64,000 nucleotides of DNA. Source: Bacteroidales bacterium (GTDB lineage Bacteria; Bacteroidota; Bacteroidia; Bacteroidales; UBA932). This document shows positions 22,854 to 32,358 of the stretch, piece after piece. The stretch spans positions 1 through 64,000 of the forward strand of contig JAEEHS010000020.1 of NCBI GenBank assembly GCA_016281015.1. The letters are read 5' to 3'. The notes beneath the pieces are model-generated. The model ran no database searches and was not told the origin of the DNA. It worked only from the letters and a program-made list of their open reading frames with translations. The position numbers and the translations under genes are program-made. Numbering within the stretch: position 1 is the stretch's first letter; every line of letters begins with the position of its first letter.

Positions 22854-23783
22854 ATGAAGAGTCGGAAAAGGGCATTTCAAAGAGACATTGTCATTCACTG
22901 CTACCAAAGGACAGCAGACGGAGGGTTATTGTTCTACACCTACAGTGATTATCTCGTGTGGTTCACACACGTTTGTCTCGCTGCCAGGCGCTATCATGTA
23001 ACAATACTTGCAGCGTGTCCAATGCCGGATCATATACACCTTTCTGTAAAGGCGGCTTCAGCCCAAAGTCTTTCAGAATTTGAACAAAGATGGACAGGGG
23101 ATTATGCAAGAGAGTATAATTCCTTCTGCGGTACAGAGGGTAGCGTCTTTTCAAGTCCCTTCGGAAGTGCTGTAAAGATTGGTGACAAAAAGGCGAGGAG
23201 CAATATTGTCTATGTCGGGAACAATCCTGTGGAAAGAAGGCTGGCGGAAAGGGCTGAAGATTACCGATGGACATTTCTTGCGTATTATGCTTCCAGGAAT
23301 CCATTTTCCAAACCTCTTATAATCAGACAGTCATCTTGGCCGCTCAAAAAGGCCGTCAAGTTTGTTGAAACGCAGTTCAAGGCATCAAAGCCTCTAAAGC
23401 ATTGTCAACTGAAGAGGTTGTTCAGGCCGCTGTCGTATGAAGAATCCCAGCGACTGACGGATTTCATTATATCTACTTACAATGTCATTGATTATGAGGA
23501 GACCATAAGATTTTTTGGAAGCTATGACAATATGCTTGTGGCGATGCATTCAACCACGGGCAGCGAGCACGACTTGAACGAGGTGTTCATTGGAAAAACT
23601 GACGAGCATTTCGTTAAGATGGTGGCTATTGTAATGCGTGAATTGAAACTTGATGATATTCACGAAATCCTCACTTATGATATGGGAAAGAAATACGAGC
23701 TATTCCAGCTGATAAGAAAACACAGTCCAGCCTTGTCTGCCGATATTGCCCGTTTCCTGCATATGCCAATTAAGAAGGTGTGA
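22854..23783 (+). CDS. REP-associated tyrosine transposase (RAYT, Y1/HUH family)
   Basis: 309 residues from ATG 22854. The Y1 transposase domain holds IVIHCYQR, LFYTYSDYLVWF, the HUH motif CPMPDHIHLSV (about residues 57-67) and, further on, RSNIVYVGNNPVERRL with the candidate catalytic Tyr (about 123). A C-terminal extension of about 150 residues follows (YEESQRLTDFIISTYNVIDY ... FLHMPIKKV), with a helix-turn-helix-like end (LSADIARFLHMPIKK). RAYTs are single-copy domesticated relatives of IS200 transposases that act on REP-type palindromes. The 111-bp repeat just upstream is the likely substrate. The gene ends 7 bp before the ECF sigma promoter. Confidence 0.85.
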   Translation: MKSRKRAFQRDIVIHCYQRTADGGLLFYTYSDYLVWFTHVCLAARRYHVTILAACPMPDHIHLSVKAASAQSLSEFEQRWTGDYAREYNSFCGTEGSVFSSPFGSAVKIGDKKARSNIVYVGNNPVERRLAERAEDYRWTFLAYYASRNPFSKPLIIRQSSWPLKKAVKFVETQFKASKPLKHCQLKRLFRPLSYEESQRLTDFIISTYNVIDYEETIRFFGSYDNMLVAMHSTTGSEHDLNEVFIGKTDEHFVKMVAIVMRELKLDDIHEILTYDMGKKYELFQLIRKHSPALSADIARFLHMPIKKV

Positions 23784-23789
23784 GACGTA

Positions 23790-23821
23790 TTTGGCTTTCT
23801 GAATAAAAAGATTTATTTTTG
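23790..23821 (+). promoter_or_regulatory. promoter of the sigma/FecR/SusCD locus
   Basis: TTTG (23790-23793), 20 bp, TATTTTTG (23814-23821): a near-perfect Bacteroidota promoter 23 bp before the sigma factor ATG at 23845. It probably drives the regulatory genes and possibly the entire 20-kb locus. Confidence 0.7.
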
Positions 23822-23844
23822 GTCGTTCATTAGAAAAAAGACAG

Positions 23845-24369
23845 ATGGATGAGGCCATTCTCATAGCCGGTTTGAAACAGGGGGACAATTCAAGTTATGA
23901 AACCCTGTTCAAGCTATACTATGTCCGCTTCGTCAAGTTTGCAGATGCAATCATTGATGACCGTCAAGCCGCAGAGGACCTTGTGCAGGAGGCCTTTATG
24001 AAGGTCTGGCTGAATAGATCCAAACTGGTTGAAGGATTGTCCATCTCGAATTATCTTTATGTTCTTGTCAAGCGTGCGGCAATCAATTTTCTCCGAGATC
24101 GCAAGTTCGCTGAAGAGATTTCTGCCGAGTTAGGTGAGTCTCTTCCCTCTGGACAATCGGTTGAGTCATCATTTAGTGCCGATGAAACCCTCAGGCAGAT
24201 TGTATCCAGGGTCGAACAATTACCCGAGCGGCGGCGTACTGTTTTCCGTTTGAGTAGGGGAAAAGGTATGAGCAACAAGGAGATTGCGCGGGAACTGAAT
24301 GTGTCCGAAAAGACAGTTGAGCGGCAGATTACCCTCGCCCTTCAAGATATCAGGAAAACTCTTTCCTAA
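23845..24369 (+). CDS. ECF RNA polymerase sigma factor (FecI-like)
   Basis: 174 residues. Region 2 reads YETLFKLYYVRFVKFADAIIDDRQAAEDLVQEAFMKVW (the -10 recognition helix), and region 4 reads LPERRRTVFRLSRGKGMSNKEIARELNVSEKTVERQI (the -35 binding helix-turn-helix). This is the usual ECF type paired with FecR anti-sigma factors and STN-domain SusC proteins in Bacteroidota. It should activate the SusC/D genes downstream when the transporter senses its glycan. The FecR gene follows after 53 bp, which contain a short GC palindrome and T-run. Confidence 0.92.
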   Translation: MDEAILIAGLKQGDNSSYETLFKLYYVRFVKFADAIIDDRQAAEDLVQEAFMKVWLNRSKLVEGLSISNYLYVLVKRAAINFLRDRKFAEEISAELGESLPSGQSVESSFSADETLRQIVSRVEQLPERRRTVFRLSRGKGMSNKEIARELNVSEKTVERQITLALQDIRKTLS

Positions 24370-24388
24370 AGATTCCTATTTCTTTTTT

Positions 24389-24407
24389 GGGGGTACCCCC
24401 TTTTTTT
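24389..24407 (+). terminator. palindrome plus T-run between sigma and anti-sigma genes (attenuator candidate)
   Basis: GGGGGTACCCCC (24389-24400) is followed directly by seven T. A GGGG/CCCC stem with a 4-nt loop plus a U-tract resembles a weak intrinsic terminator, which could lower FecR and SusC expression relative to the sigma gene. The stem is very short, so read-through is likely. Confidence 0.4.
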
Positions 24408-24422
24408 GTGTTCCCATTATGT

Positions 24423-25346
24423 ATGGGAAACAATGATGAATTCAAAAAGTTCCTGATGGAACACGAAGACGAAGAACAGACAGATGTCATTCTTCGTAAA
24501 ATGCTTGACAGTATTAATGGCGAAGACAGTGAGCTTTCTGACAAGGCTTATCACACGTTTGCTCAAAGGACCGGAATTGAGAGGAGAAAGAAGATGCGCC
24601 AGTGGAGCACGGTACTGATGAGAGTCGCCGCTGCTATTTCAGTTCCACTGCTGTTACTGAGCGTATGGGCTCTTCACAAGGCAGCAGGCGCAGATGTTCA
24701 GTGGCTGCAAGAATCGACGGCGGTTGCTCAGACACGTGACATTGAACTGGCGGATGGCAGTGTCGTTCGCCTTCAACCGTGTAGTACCATTTATTACCCC
24801 GAGAAATTCGTCGGGCAGGAACGGAAAGTCATGCTTTCCGGAGAGGCCTTTCTGGATGTGGCAAAGGATGCGCGAAAGAAGTTTGTCGTCGGGGTGGGCA
24901 ATATGGATATTACCGTTCACGGTACCCGGTTCAAGGTCAGTTCTTTTCCTGGTGATGAGGAAGATGAGGTGGCGCTCCTTGAGGGTTCTGTTGAGATCAG
25001 TCTTCGAGGGAAGCATGGATCGGTATTTTTGGTGCCCGGTGAAATGGTGAAGTATGACAAGACCGAAGAGACTCTTTTTCGCAGGTCGTTTGCCATTAAT
25101 TACTATGAGAATGTGCTGAGCGCAGGTGGTCTGCACTTTGACAACGAGCGTTTGTCAGATATTGCGGCTGCGCTTAACAGACATTTCGATGCCAATATTG
25201 TCGTACAGGACTCGTCGCTCGCCTCGGAGCGTTATCTGGCATCTTTTATCAATGGAGAGGACCTGGATGATATTCTGGCAGCCCTTAATACGGGTGGACA
25301 ATTCCGTATTAGTAAGAAAGACAAGTACATTTATCTGACAAAATGA
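24423..25346 (+). CDS. FecR family anti-sigma factor
   Basis: 307 residues from ATG 24423. The alternative ATG at 24387 would put the T-run and palindrome inside the coding region. A short cytoplasmic N-terminus is followed by one membrane helix (TVLMRVAAAISVPLLLLSVW, about 60-80). The FecR periplasmic domain comes next: QTRDIELADGSVVRLQPCSTIYYPEKF, KVMLSGEAFLDVAKDARKKFVV and VHGTRFKVSSF. A C-terminal secretin/STN-like part follows (LSDIAAALNRHFDANIVV). FecR relays the state of the SusC STN domain to the ECF sigma factor. The stop overlaps the susC start (ATGA). Confidence 0.92.
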   Translation: MGNNDEFKKFLMEHEDEEQTDVILRKMLDSINGEDSELSDKAYHTFAQRTGIERRKKMRQWSTVLMRVAAAISVPLLLLSVWALHKAAGADVQWLQESTAVAQTRDIELADGSVVRLQPCSTIYYPEKFVGQERKVMLSGEAFLDVAKDARKKFVVGVGNMDITVHGTRFKVSSFPGDEEDEVALLEGSVEISLRGKHGSVFLVPGEMVKYDKTEETLFRRSFAINYYENVLSAGGLHFDNERLSDIAAALNRHFDANIVVQDSSLASERYLASFINGEDLDDILAALNTGGQFRISKKDKYIYLTK

Positions 25347-28300
25347 AGAAGCGATTCAATATAGGCATACTGACAGTATTTTTCTTTTTCCTCCCATGGG
25401 TCCTGTCAGCTCAGAAAGTGACGGTCTCGGTGCGGAATGTGCCCATCAGTCGTGCCATTGCGGAGATACAAAAGGTGTCCGGCTATTCGATTGTCGTCAA
25501 ATCGGAGGGCCTGGATTTGCAGCGTGTTGTTTCGCTTTCGCTGGAGAATGAGGACATTGAGCCACTCCTGACCAAGTTGTTCGAAGGGCAGAGTATCGAA
25601 ATGAGCATCAATGGGCGTAATATTTACGTGAGCCGGAAGGCCCTGGCTTTACCCCCCCCTCCTGCGGATTCGGAGATGGTCAGGGGGACCATTCTCGATG
25701 AGAATGGAGAACCGCTGATTAGCGCCGCTGTCTTAATTAAGGGACAAGCCGGACAAGGCGTGGTGTCCGACCTGGACGGAAAGTATTTAATCAAAGCAGG
25801 CTCGAACGATGTTTTAGTATTCTCTTTTATTGGTTATAAAACAGAGGAGATTCCCGTCGCCGGAAGAAAGACAGTCGACATTACGCTGACTCCCGATACG
25901 CAATTCCTGGAAGCCACAGTTGTGGTTGGATATGGCGTTCAGAAAAAGGTCAATCTGTCAGGTTCCGTTTCAGCCGTCAATTTGGAAGAAACTGGAGAGA
26001 ACCGAGCTTTGACCAACCTTTCTGCCGGACTGCAGGGTGTTGCGTCTGGCCTTTTGGCCCAGCAGTCTTCGGGCGAGCCTGGGGACGATGAAGCAAGCAT
26101 CACGATTCGAGGGCTTGGCACGCTGAACAATTCTTCCCCACTCGTGGTCATCGACGGCGTAATAGGATCCATGAACGATGTCAATCCCAACGATGTCTCG
26201 TCCATGTCCGTGCTTAAAGATGCGGCATCTTCGGCGATATATGGCTCCCGCGCGGCGAATGGCGTCATTCTCATTACGACCAAGAGTGGCAAGGAAGGCA
26301 TGTCCAAGATCAACTATAATGGAAAGGCTGGCTGGCAGAGCGTTGCCATGCCGATTGATGTAGTGAGTGACTATGTCACGTATATGAACACGATCAACCA
26401 GGCATCAGCCAATGCCGGTTCAGTAAAACCGTATAGTGAAGACATTATCCGGGAATGGAGAGATCATGCCGGCGTGAATGAAATCTACTGTAATACAGAC
26501 TGGTTCAACGAAGTCTTTCGTCCGTCTTTCCTTCAAGAACATAACCTGCAGGCTTCTGGCGGGACCAAAAGCGTCAAGTATCTGGTTTCCGTTGGATATC
26601 TCCAGAACGAGGGTACGATGGAAGGCACCGGATATAAGCGGTATTCCGTCCGGGCTAACATAGGCGCGGATGTCACAAAGTGGCTGAAACTAACCGCCAA
26701 TATCAACGGCTATTATGGCCGTAAGAATGCCATTGAAGTGTCCCAGGCCATGGCGTCCATTTCCAATTCTTCGCCGGGTACCCTTCCCAGAAGCAGCGAT
26801 GGGCGCTTTGGCGGCGAATGGGCTCCGGGCGGTAATGCTCAAGCCGGTAATATCTTTGCTGCCAACTCAGCCTACGACAAAATACAGTCCAACTACAAGA
26901 TTAACGGGAAACTGGGACTGGATATCAAGTTCCTTCCGAATCTAATCTGGCACAACAGCGTCGCCGGTAACGGCAATTTCTATGTGCTTCGCCAGATGAA
27001 CTATCCGGATGTCGTAATGTGGGACTTGAAGAACAATGCGACTTTAATAACGACAGGTACGACCTCTAATCAGTTGACAGAGCAAAACGGCTTTACATAC
27101 GCGCTTTTCCTGGATTCTTTCTTGACTTGGGATGTGCTTGTGCAATCCCCGTCGCATAACCTTTCCGTCACAATTGGCTACAATCAGGAGTACAACAATT
27201 ATCATTATACCTATGCGCAGGCTATGGACGTATTGAGTGCTTCCACGCCTACGATGGATGCGGCGGCTACGCCATCTGCTATGAAAGGGAACAGTACTGA
27301 CAGTGCTGTCCAATCTGTCTTCGGCAGAATAAACTATGATTGGAAGGGACGCTACCTGGTTGAAGCCAATGCCCGCGCGGACGGTTCTTCTCGCTTTGCC
27401 CCCGGACATCGCTGGGGATTCTTCCCTTCTTTTTCGGCTGCATGGCGGATTTCGGAAGAGCCGTGGTTCCAAGTCCCTCATTTGGATAATCTGAAACTTC
27501 GCGCCTCATGGGGAAAGTTAGGCAACAATGCCGTTGGTGACTATGCCACTCAACTGATGTATGAGCGTCGGAGTTATGTGTTTAACGGGAAAACGGTACC
27601 CGGTGCAGGCGTGAGCGCCATCGTAAATGATGCTCTGGTCTGGGAAAGTACAGCCATGACCAATGCTGGTATCGACTTGAGTGCCTTTACGGGGCGTCTG
27701 AACTGGACCATAGACGCATTCAACAAGCTTACGAATGACATTCTCATCAGAGCAGCGATTCCGGGAGTTTTTGGCCGCCTGGAGGCTCCATACACCAATG
27801 CGGGGCGAGTCAGAAACAGAGGCATCGAAACGGAATTATCTTGGAAGAGCACACTCGCCAGAGATTTTCATTACGGCATTTCTGCGAATTATACCTATGT
27901 AAAGAATAAAGTAGTGAAATACCATGGAAGCATTCCCACATACAGCGGACAGCGCATTCTATTGGAAGGATATGGTATTTACGACTGGTATGTTCGGGAG
28001 GTGGACTGCATCGCTTCCCAGGAGAAGATAGACCGGATGCTGGCGGACGGATATGTGTTCTATCCATCCACACCCCAGCCGGGAGACTTTATTTACAAGG
28101 ACCAGCAGAAGGAGGGGGAAAAAGGATATAAGGTGATTGACGATGGAGACCGTGTAATCAAAGGCCATTCCTATCCCAGCCATTTCTTCGGACTTACATT
28201 GAATGCCGCGTGGAAGGGGATCGATTTCTCAATGATGATTAGTGGAGTCGCTGGTATCTCCCAGTACCTGAATGGAACCTGGTATACGAATGTGCTCAAG

Positions 28301-28639
28301 AATGGCTCTGTCATCAACAAAAAATTCTTGAATGCCTGGTCACCGTCCAATCCAGATAGCACCATTCCTGCCCTTACCACCAATGATGGCGGCAGAAACA
28401 CGGTCAACAACGATTACTGGCTTCAAGATGCATCCTATGCCAAACTTCGCAATCTGACCCTGGGTTATACTTTTCCTGAGAGATGGACCAGTCCGTTCAT
28501 CTCGAAGGCGAGAATCTATTTCACGGGAGAAAACCTTTTGACTATCACGCGATTTGAGGGACTGGATCCCGAAAATGGTTCCAGTTCCAATTATCCCAAT
28601 GTCTCGAGGTTTATCTTCGGTGTAAGTCTTACATTCTAG
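25343..28639 (+). CDS. SusC/RagA transporter with STN signalling domain
   Basis: 1,098 residues. A signal peptide ending LSAQ is followed by an STN domain (VRNVPISRAIAEIQKVSGYSIVV ... INGRNIYVS, about 28-95), which contacts FecR. A carboxypeptidase-regulatory-like domain comes next (VRGTILDENGEPLISAAVLI, about 112-190), then VVVGYGVQKKVNLSGSVSAVN and the plug (TIRGLGTLNNSSPLVVIDGV, IYGSRAANGVILITTKSG), then the barrel ending RFIFGVSLTF. It is the energised importer of the second utilisation locus and also its sensor. The gene is coupled to fecR by a 4-base overlap and followed by susD after 5 bp. Confidence 0.95.
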   Translation: MKKRFNIGILTVFFFFLPWVLSAQKVTVSVRNVPISRAIAEIQKVSGYSIVVKSEGLDLQRVVSLSLENEDIEPLLTKLFEGQSIEMSINGRNIYVSRKALALPPPPADSEMVRGTILDENGEPLISAAVLIKGQAGQGVVSDLDGKYLIKAGSNDVLVFSFIGYKTEEIPVAGRKTVDITLTPDTQFLEATVVVGYGVQKKVNLSGSVSAVNLEETGENRALTNLSAGLQGVASGLLAQQSSGEPGDDEASITIRGLGTLNNSSPLVVIDGVIGSMNDVNPNDVSSMSVLKDAASSAIYGSRAANGVILITTKSGKEGMSKINYNGKAGWQSVAMPIDVVSDYVTYMNTINQASANAGSVKPYSEDIIREWRDHAGVNEIYCNTDWFNEVFRPSFLQEHNLQASGGTKSVKYLVSVGYLQNEGTMEGTGYKRYSVRANIGADVTKWLKLTANINGYYGRKNAIEVSQAMASISNSSPGTLPRSSDGRFGGEWAPGGNAQAGNIFAANSAYDKIQSNYKINGKLGLDIKFLPNLIWHNSVAGNGNFYVLRQMNYPDVVMWDLKNNATLITTGTTSNQLTEQNGFTYALFLDSFLTWDVLVQSPSHNLSVTIGYNQEYNNYHYTYAQAMDVLSASTPTMDAAATPSAMKGNSTDSAVQSVFGRINYDWKGRYLVEANARADGSSRFAPGHRWGFFPSFSAAWRISEEPWFQVPHLDNLKLRASWGKLGNNAVGDYATQLMYERRSYVFNGKTVPGAGVSAIVNDALVWESTAMTNAGIDLSAFTGRLNWTIDAFNKLTNDILIRAAIPGVFGRLEAPYTNAGRVRNRGIETELSWKSTLARDFHYGISANYTYVKNKVVKYHGSIPTYSGQRILLEGYGIYDWYVREVDCIASQEKIDRMLADGYVFYPSTPQPGDFIYKDQQKEGEKGYKVIDDGDRVIKGHSYPSHFFGLTLNAAWKGIDFSMMISGVAGISQYLNGTWYTNVLKNGSVINKKFLNAWSPSNPDSTIPALTTNDGGRNTVNNDYWLQDASYAKLRNLTLGYTFPERWTSPFISKARIYFTGENLLTITRFEGLDPENGSSSNYPNVSRFIFGVSLTF

Positions 28640-28644
28640 CGGCA

Positions 28645-30345
28645 ATGATGATGAAACAGATATTCAAACTATCGCTTCTTGTGCTGGTGGCCAGTTTATC
28701 CTCCTGCACAGGCTTTCTTGACACGGCTCCGGAAGACGGGATCGGTTCGCTGGAGATGTGGACGACAAAAGAACATGCGGATCTTGGCGTTGTCGGAGCG
28801 TATTCCCCCATCAAATGCTTCAACATCGGTTCGGATCCGTACAGCCCCGCGGGATGTATTTCAAGCAACGCGATGACCGATACCTATACGAAGTATGCTT
28901 TTGCCTGGGGAACCGGTTTCGACGATACAGGGTGCCGCTATTTCTGCAACAATTCGGCAACTACGTCCTATGGCATCTTTTCCAACAAATGGCTGGCGGA
29001 TTATACGGGCGTCCAGTATTGTAATCTTGCTTTGGACAACCTTCCGCGCATGAAGACCGTGCTGGATGAGGAAACGTTCAATCTTTATATGGGCGAGGTC
29101 CATTTCCTGCGCGCCTTGTATTATTTCGATCTTCTTACCTTTTATAGCGGACACAAGTCTCAGGATCCCGGTGTGCCCCTTTATACTTCGATGCCTGATT
29201 ACGATAAGGCCTATCGTCCCAGAAGTACTCCCGCGGATGTGCGGCATCTGATGATTGAAGACCTTCAGGAGGCGGCCGGAAAGCTTCCGTGGCGTTCTTA
29301 CGAAAAAGGTCGGGCAAACCGCTGTGCTGCCCTTGTTTTATTGGGTAAAATCTATTTGTATGCAGGGAATTTTGCGCTTGCATCCGATGTTTTTTCCCTC
29401 ATCATAGAGGAAAACAGCCATAGTGCGGACAAGTATTCGCTTTATTCGGATTATGCCGAACTCTTTACACAGAAGGGGGAGGACAATAATGAGAGCGTGC
29501 TGGTTATTGATTGTGTGAATACTTATGGCAATGGGAGCCGCTTAGACCTGCTGTACTCCAATCGTAGCGCCAATTGTGCCGGCACGAATACCTCTATCCC
29601 GACCAAAGAACTTGTGGACAGTTACTTGATGGCTGACGGCAGTAAGTACAACGGCGTAGCTCCAGACTGGAGCAACCGAGATGCGGTAAACAATTTCTTT
29701 GCCTCCCGCGATCCACGACTGGATGCAAGCATCATCCGTCCTTATGGACTTTTCGTCGGGAAGGACAACATAACCTACGAATACCGGGCGCCGTATGATA
29801 CCAGGACGGCCCCATACGCTTGTATGCGTTCCAACCACAGTTCCAATACCAACTATTGTTGGAGAAAATTCTGCAACGAGGGGAACGAAACGACCATACG
29901 GCGTCATTCCGGAATCGACATCCCGTTGATCCGTTGGGCTGATGTGCTGTTGTTGTATGCGGAATCCGTCAATGAGTCTTCTGGTCCTTCCGCGGAGGTT
30001 TTCGACGCATTGGATGCCGTGCGGAGAAGAGCCCACATGCCCATCGTATCCCGCCAGGGAGACCAGAGCGTCGTGCGTCAATTGATACGGGATGAGCGTG
30101 TTTATGAATTGGCTGGCGAAGGCCATCTGTACCCGGATTGGCAGCGCTGGTTCGCCCACAATGACAGCGACTTTGATTATGAGGCCCTTACCAACCAAAA
30201 CATACTTGGCTACGATGGCGTTCCCCTTGCACTTACCCAAGTGTCGACACGCAATTTCACCAAGAGGAACTGGCGTTATGCCATACCCCAGTCCGAAATC
30301 GATGTCAATCCCGCGCTTGTACAAAGCGAAGGGTGGGGAAATTAA
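28645..30345 (+). CDS. SusD/RagB family glycan-binding lipoprotein
   Basis: 566 residues. Signal with lipobox (KLSLLVLVASLSSC), then TGFLDTAPEDGIGSLEMW, VHFLRALYYFDLLTFY, CAALVLLGKIYLYAGNF (TPR-like helices), PLIRWADVLLLYAESVNESSG, RQLIRDERVYELAGEGHLYPDW and a C-terminus AIPQSEIDVNPALVQSEGW. All are canonical SusD segments. The start may be any of the three ATG codons 28645, 28648 or 28651. It is the lid and ligand-binding partner of the SusC just upstream. Confidence 0.93.
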   Translation: MMMKQIFKLSLLVLVASLSSCTGFLDTAPEDGIGSLEMWTTKEHADLGVVGAYSPIKCFNIGSDPYSPAGCISSNAMTDTYTKYAFAWGTGFDDTGCRYFCNNSATTSYGIFSNKWLADYTGVQYCNLALDNLPRMKTVLDEETFNLYMGEVHFLRALYYFDLLTFYSGHKSQDPGVPLYTSMPDYDKAYRPRSTPADVRHLMIEDLQEAAGKLPWRSYEKGRANRCAALVLLGKIYLYAGNFALASDVFSLIIEENSHSADKYSLYSDYAELFTQKGEDNNESVLVIDCVNTYGNGSRLDLLYSNRSANCAGTNTSIPTKELVDSYLMADGSKYNGVAPDWSNRDAVNNFFASRDPRLDASIIRPYGLFVGKDNITYEYRAPYDTRTAPYACMRSNHSSNTNYCWRKFCNEGNETTIRRHSGIDIPLIRWADVLLLYAESVNESSGPSAEVFDALDAVRRRAHMPIVSRQGDQSVVRQLIRDERVYELAGEGHLYPDWQRWFAHNDSDFDYEALTNQNILGYDGVPLALTQVSTRNFTKRNWRYAIPQSEIDVNPALVQSEGWGN

Positions 30346-30357
30346 AACGGATACGAC

Positions 30358-32358
30358 ATGAAGAGACTATTTAGAATCATGATGTTACCGCTCTTTCTGA
30401 TTGCGGGGTGTACGGATTCAATCGCGGTGCTTCCTGCGGAAAAAGGGGAGCCGGGTTTTAACAAAGACCCACGCACAGACGATCTCTGGATTCAGGTGAA
30501 CGCCAGTGACGATGGTTTTGATACCACGTATTATTTCGATTTCATCCTGTCGGCCTGCCACCTGGGGATGGATGTGAAATACATAAAAGTCGCGTTGCAA
30601 AGGTTCAGCGACCAGCAAGTAAAGGAGCTTCCGGACCTGGGGAAGGTACCCCGGACCGTAGGAGGTGATTTCAGCGATGAAAACAATATTGAATTCGCCC
30701 TTGAACTTGCCTGCCCTGCCCTTATTGAATACTATGGCGGATGGCCGGAGGATGTCAAGCAGCTCTTCGACGAATTCGTGGACCGGGCGCTGTATGCTTC
30801 GTGGAACCACGACAATGTGGCGGTCAGCTATTCGAATATCTATATCATGCGCACGTGGAATATGATTGCGCTCGGGGAGAATCTGCGTTCAGACAGGACC
30901 TGGGGGGTAGATCACAAGTTGACACCGGAGCAGATTGCCCAGAAGGGGTACTCCATGTTGAACGCGTTCTATGATTTTCTCTGTAAATGGGGCATCCATG
31001 AGCACAACTCTCCCACATACACGGGTGTTCAGGCGGAGTGTATCGGTTATTTGGCCAAATACACCAAGAATGGAGCCGCACGAGCCGTGGCGCAGAAATG
31101 CAAGGATTATATTTCGCTTAGTATTTTTGCCAACTATTTCACGCCTGGTAACGTGTCGAGCGGAGCGATGTCGCGCTGCTATTACCGCGGGTCGAGCGGT
31201 GGAAAGATTGACCAGCTTGCCGGTGGCTTGATCAACGGATATGGTATGTACTGGTACAATCAACTGGCTGCCTGGGAGCCATCTTCTTCCGACAGAACCA
31301 TCAATGCGACGTACCCAAGACTCGTAGCCTATACCTTCGGTCCGGAAATGGGCCAGGATGCTGCCGGGAAGGATTTCTATGCGATGAATGCCATCAATTA
31401 CATCGACAGGAAATACTCCATCAGCAGCGCAGGACACCACTATACCGGCAATGGAACCGAAAAGACACTAAGTGTTGTGGTCGCCGGAGATGCCCACCGT
31501 TCGATCATCAATTATTCGCACTATATGGAAGGGCGAAACGACCCCTTTGGGCGTAGTAATTACGGCTCCCATGCGTGGACCTGTTTCCGCGATGCATACG
31601 CCCGTTCCCAACACGACAATGAATTTGTGGCACTTCAGGCCGGTAATGGACGGGATAATCCGCCATCGGCTTCCAATCTCCGCTCTCATATTATCGTCCC
31701 TGGTACTTATGTGGATGAAATGTGGGTAGGAAATGATCGTATCCTTGACTGGTTTGCGATGAGCGGCGATGCAAAGGCACTGAATACAGATAGCGGCCGC
31801 ACCTATTTCTGCCGGATTGAGGATATCGTCGTTTCCATTCGATATCTGTTTACTTTCGGGACGGATGGAAAGGCAAAAACACCGCTTCTTACCTACGATT
31901 CCAACAATTCCGCTTATGTTTATGGCACGGCGCTGCGTATCACGACGGAACTCAAGGCAACAACGCCCACTGTGGACGAGCTCGGCGGCGTGATTATGTG
32001 GTGGCGGGTGGACAAAGGGATTGATACGGACGAAAAATTCGCAACGCTTCGCGAGCGTATCATGTCTGCAGAAGTCCATGCTCCAGAGCAAAAGGTATAT
32101 ACGGAAGGGGATGAACTTGAGTGCTACGTGCTTACTCCCGAAGGCATTAAACTCGGTATCAAAGGCAATTTTGGTAAGGCTGCCCATTATAACAGGTGGA
32201 TTTATGCCGATCAGGAACCTGAATATACCAAAGAAGCCTATTGGTATTTTGACCAGAAAGAGGCTTATGGAAGCAGTATTGATTTTAGCGATCGCTCCCA
32301 GGCGTATTATTCCATTAACGGGAAAGATGTAGGACTTGGAATCACCGGACAATTATGA
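30358..32358 (+). CDS. PUL lipoprotein, possible alpha/alpha-toroid polysaccharide lyase
   Basis: 666 residues with lipobox signal MKRLFRIMMLPLFLIAGC. I do not recognise the family with certainty. The first half is helical: NIEFALELACPALIEYYGGW, ALYASWNHDNVAVSYSNIYIMRTWNMIALGE and WGIHEHNSPTYTGVQAECIGYL (about 212-233). The NSPTY segment and the repeated helix pairs resemble incomplete-toroid enzymes such as polysaccharide lyases. The second half is beta-rich and has His/Tyr-rich stretches (SAGHHYTGNG, INYSHYMEGRNDPF, SNYGSHAW) that could form a lyase active site. The neighbouring GH105, which removes the unsaturated uronic acid made by lyases, supports this. It follows susD by 12 bp and overlaps the next gene by four bases. 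Lyase activity is inference. Confidence 0.5.
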   Translation: MKRLFRIMMLPLFLIAGCTDSIAVLPAEKGEPGFNKDPRTDDLWIQVNASDDGFDTTYYFDFILSACHLGMDVKYIKVALQRFSDQQVKELPDLGKVPRTVGGDFSDENNIEFALELACPALIEYYGGWPEDVKQLFDEFVDRALYASWNHDNVAVSYSNIYIMRTWNMIALGENLRSDRTWGVDHKLTPEQIAQKGYSMLNAFYDFLCKWGIHEHNSPTYTGVQAECIGYLAKYTKNGAARAVAQKCKDYISLSIFANYFTPGNVSSGAMSRCYYRGSSGGKIDQLAGGLINGYGMYWYNQLAAWEPSSSDRTINATYPRLVAYTFGPEMGQDAAGKDFYAMNAINYIDRKYSISSAGHHYTGNGTEKTLSVVVAGDAHRSIINYSHYMEGRNDPFGRSNYGSHAWTCFRDAYARSQHDNEFVALQAGNGRDNPPSASNLRSHIIVPGTYVDEMWVGNDRILDWFAMSGDAKALNTDSGRTYFCRIEDIVVSIRYLFTFGTDGKAKTPLLTYDSNNSAYVYGTALRITTELKATTPTVDELGGVIMWWRVDKGIDTDEKFATLRERIMSAEVHAPEQKVYTEGDELECYVLTPEGIKLGIKGNFGKAAHYNRWIYADQEPEYTKEAYWYFDQKEAYGSSIDFSDRSQAYYSINGKDVGLGITGQL

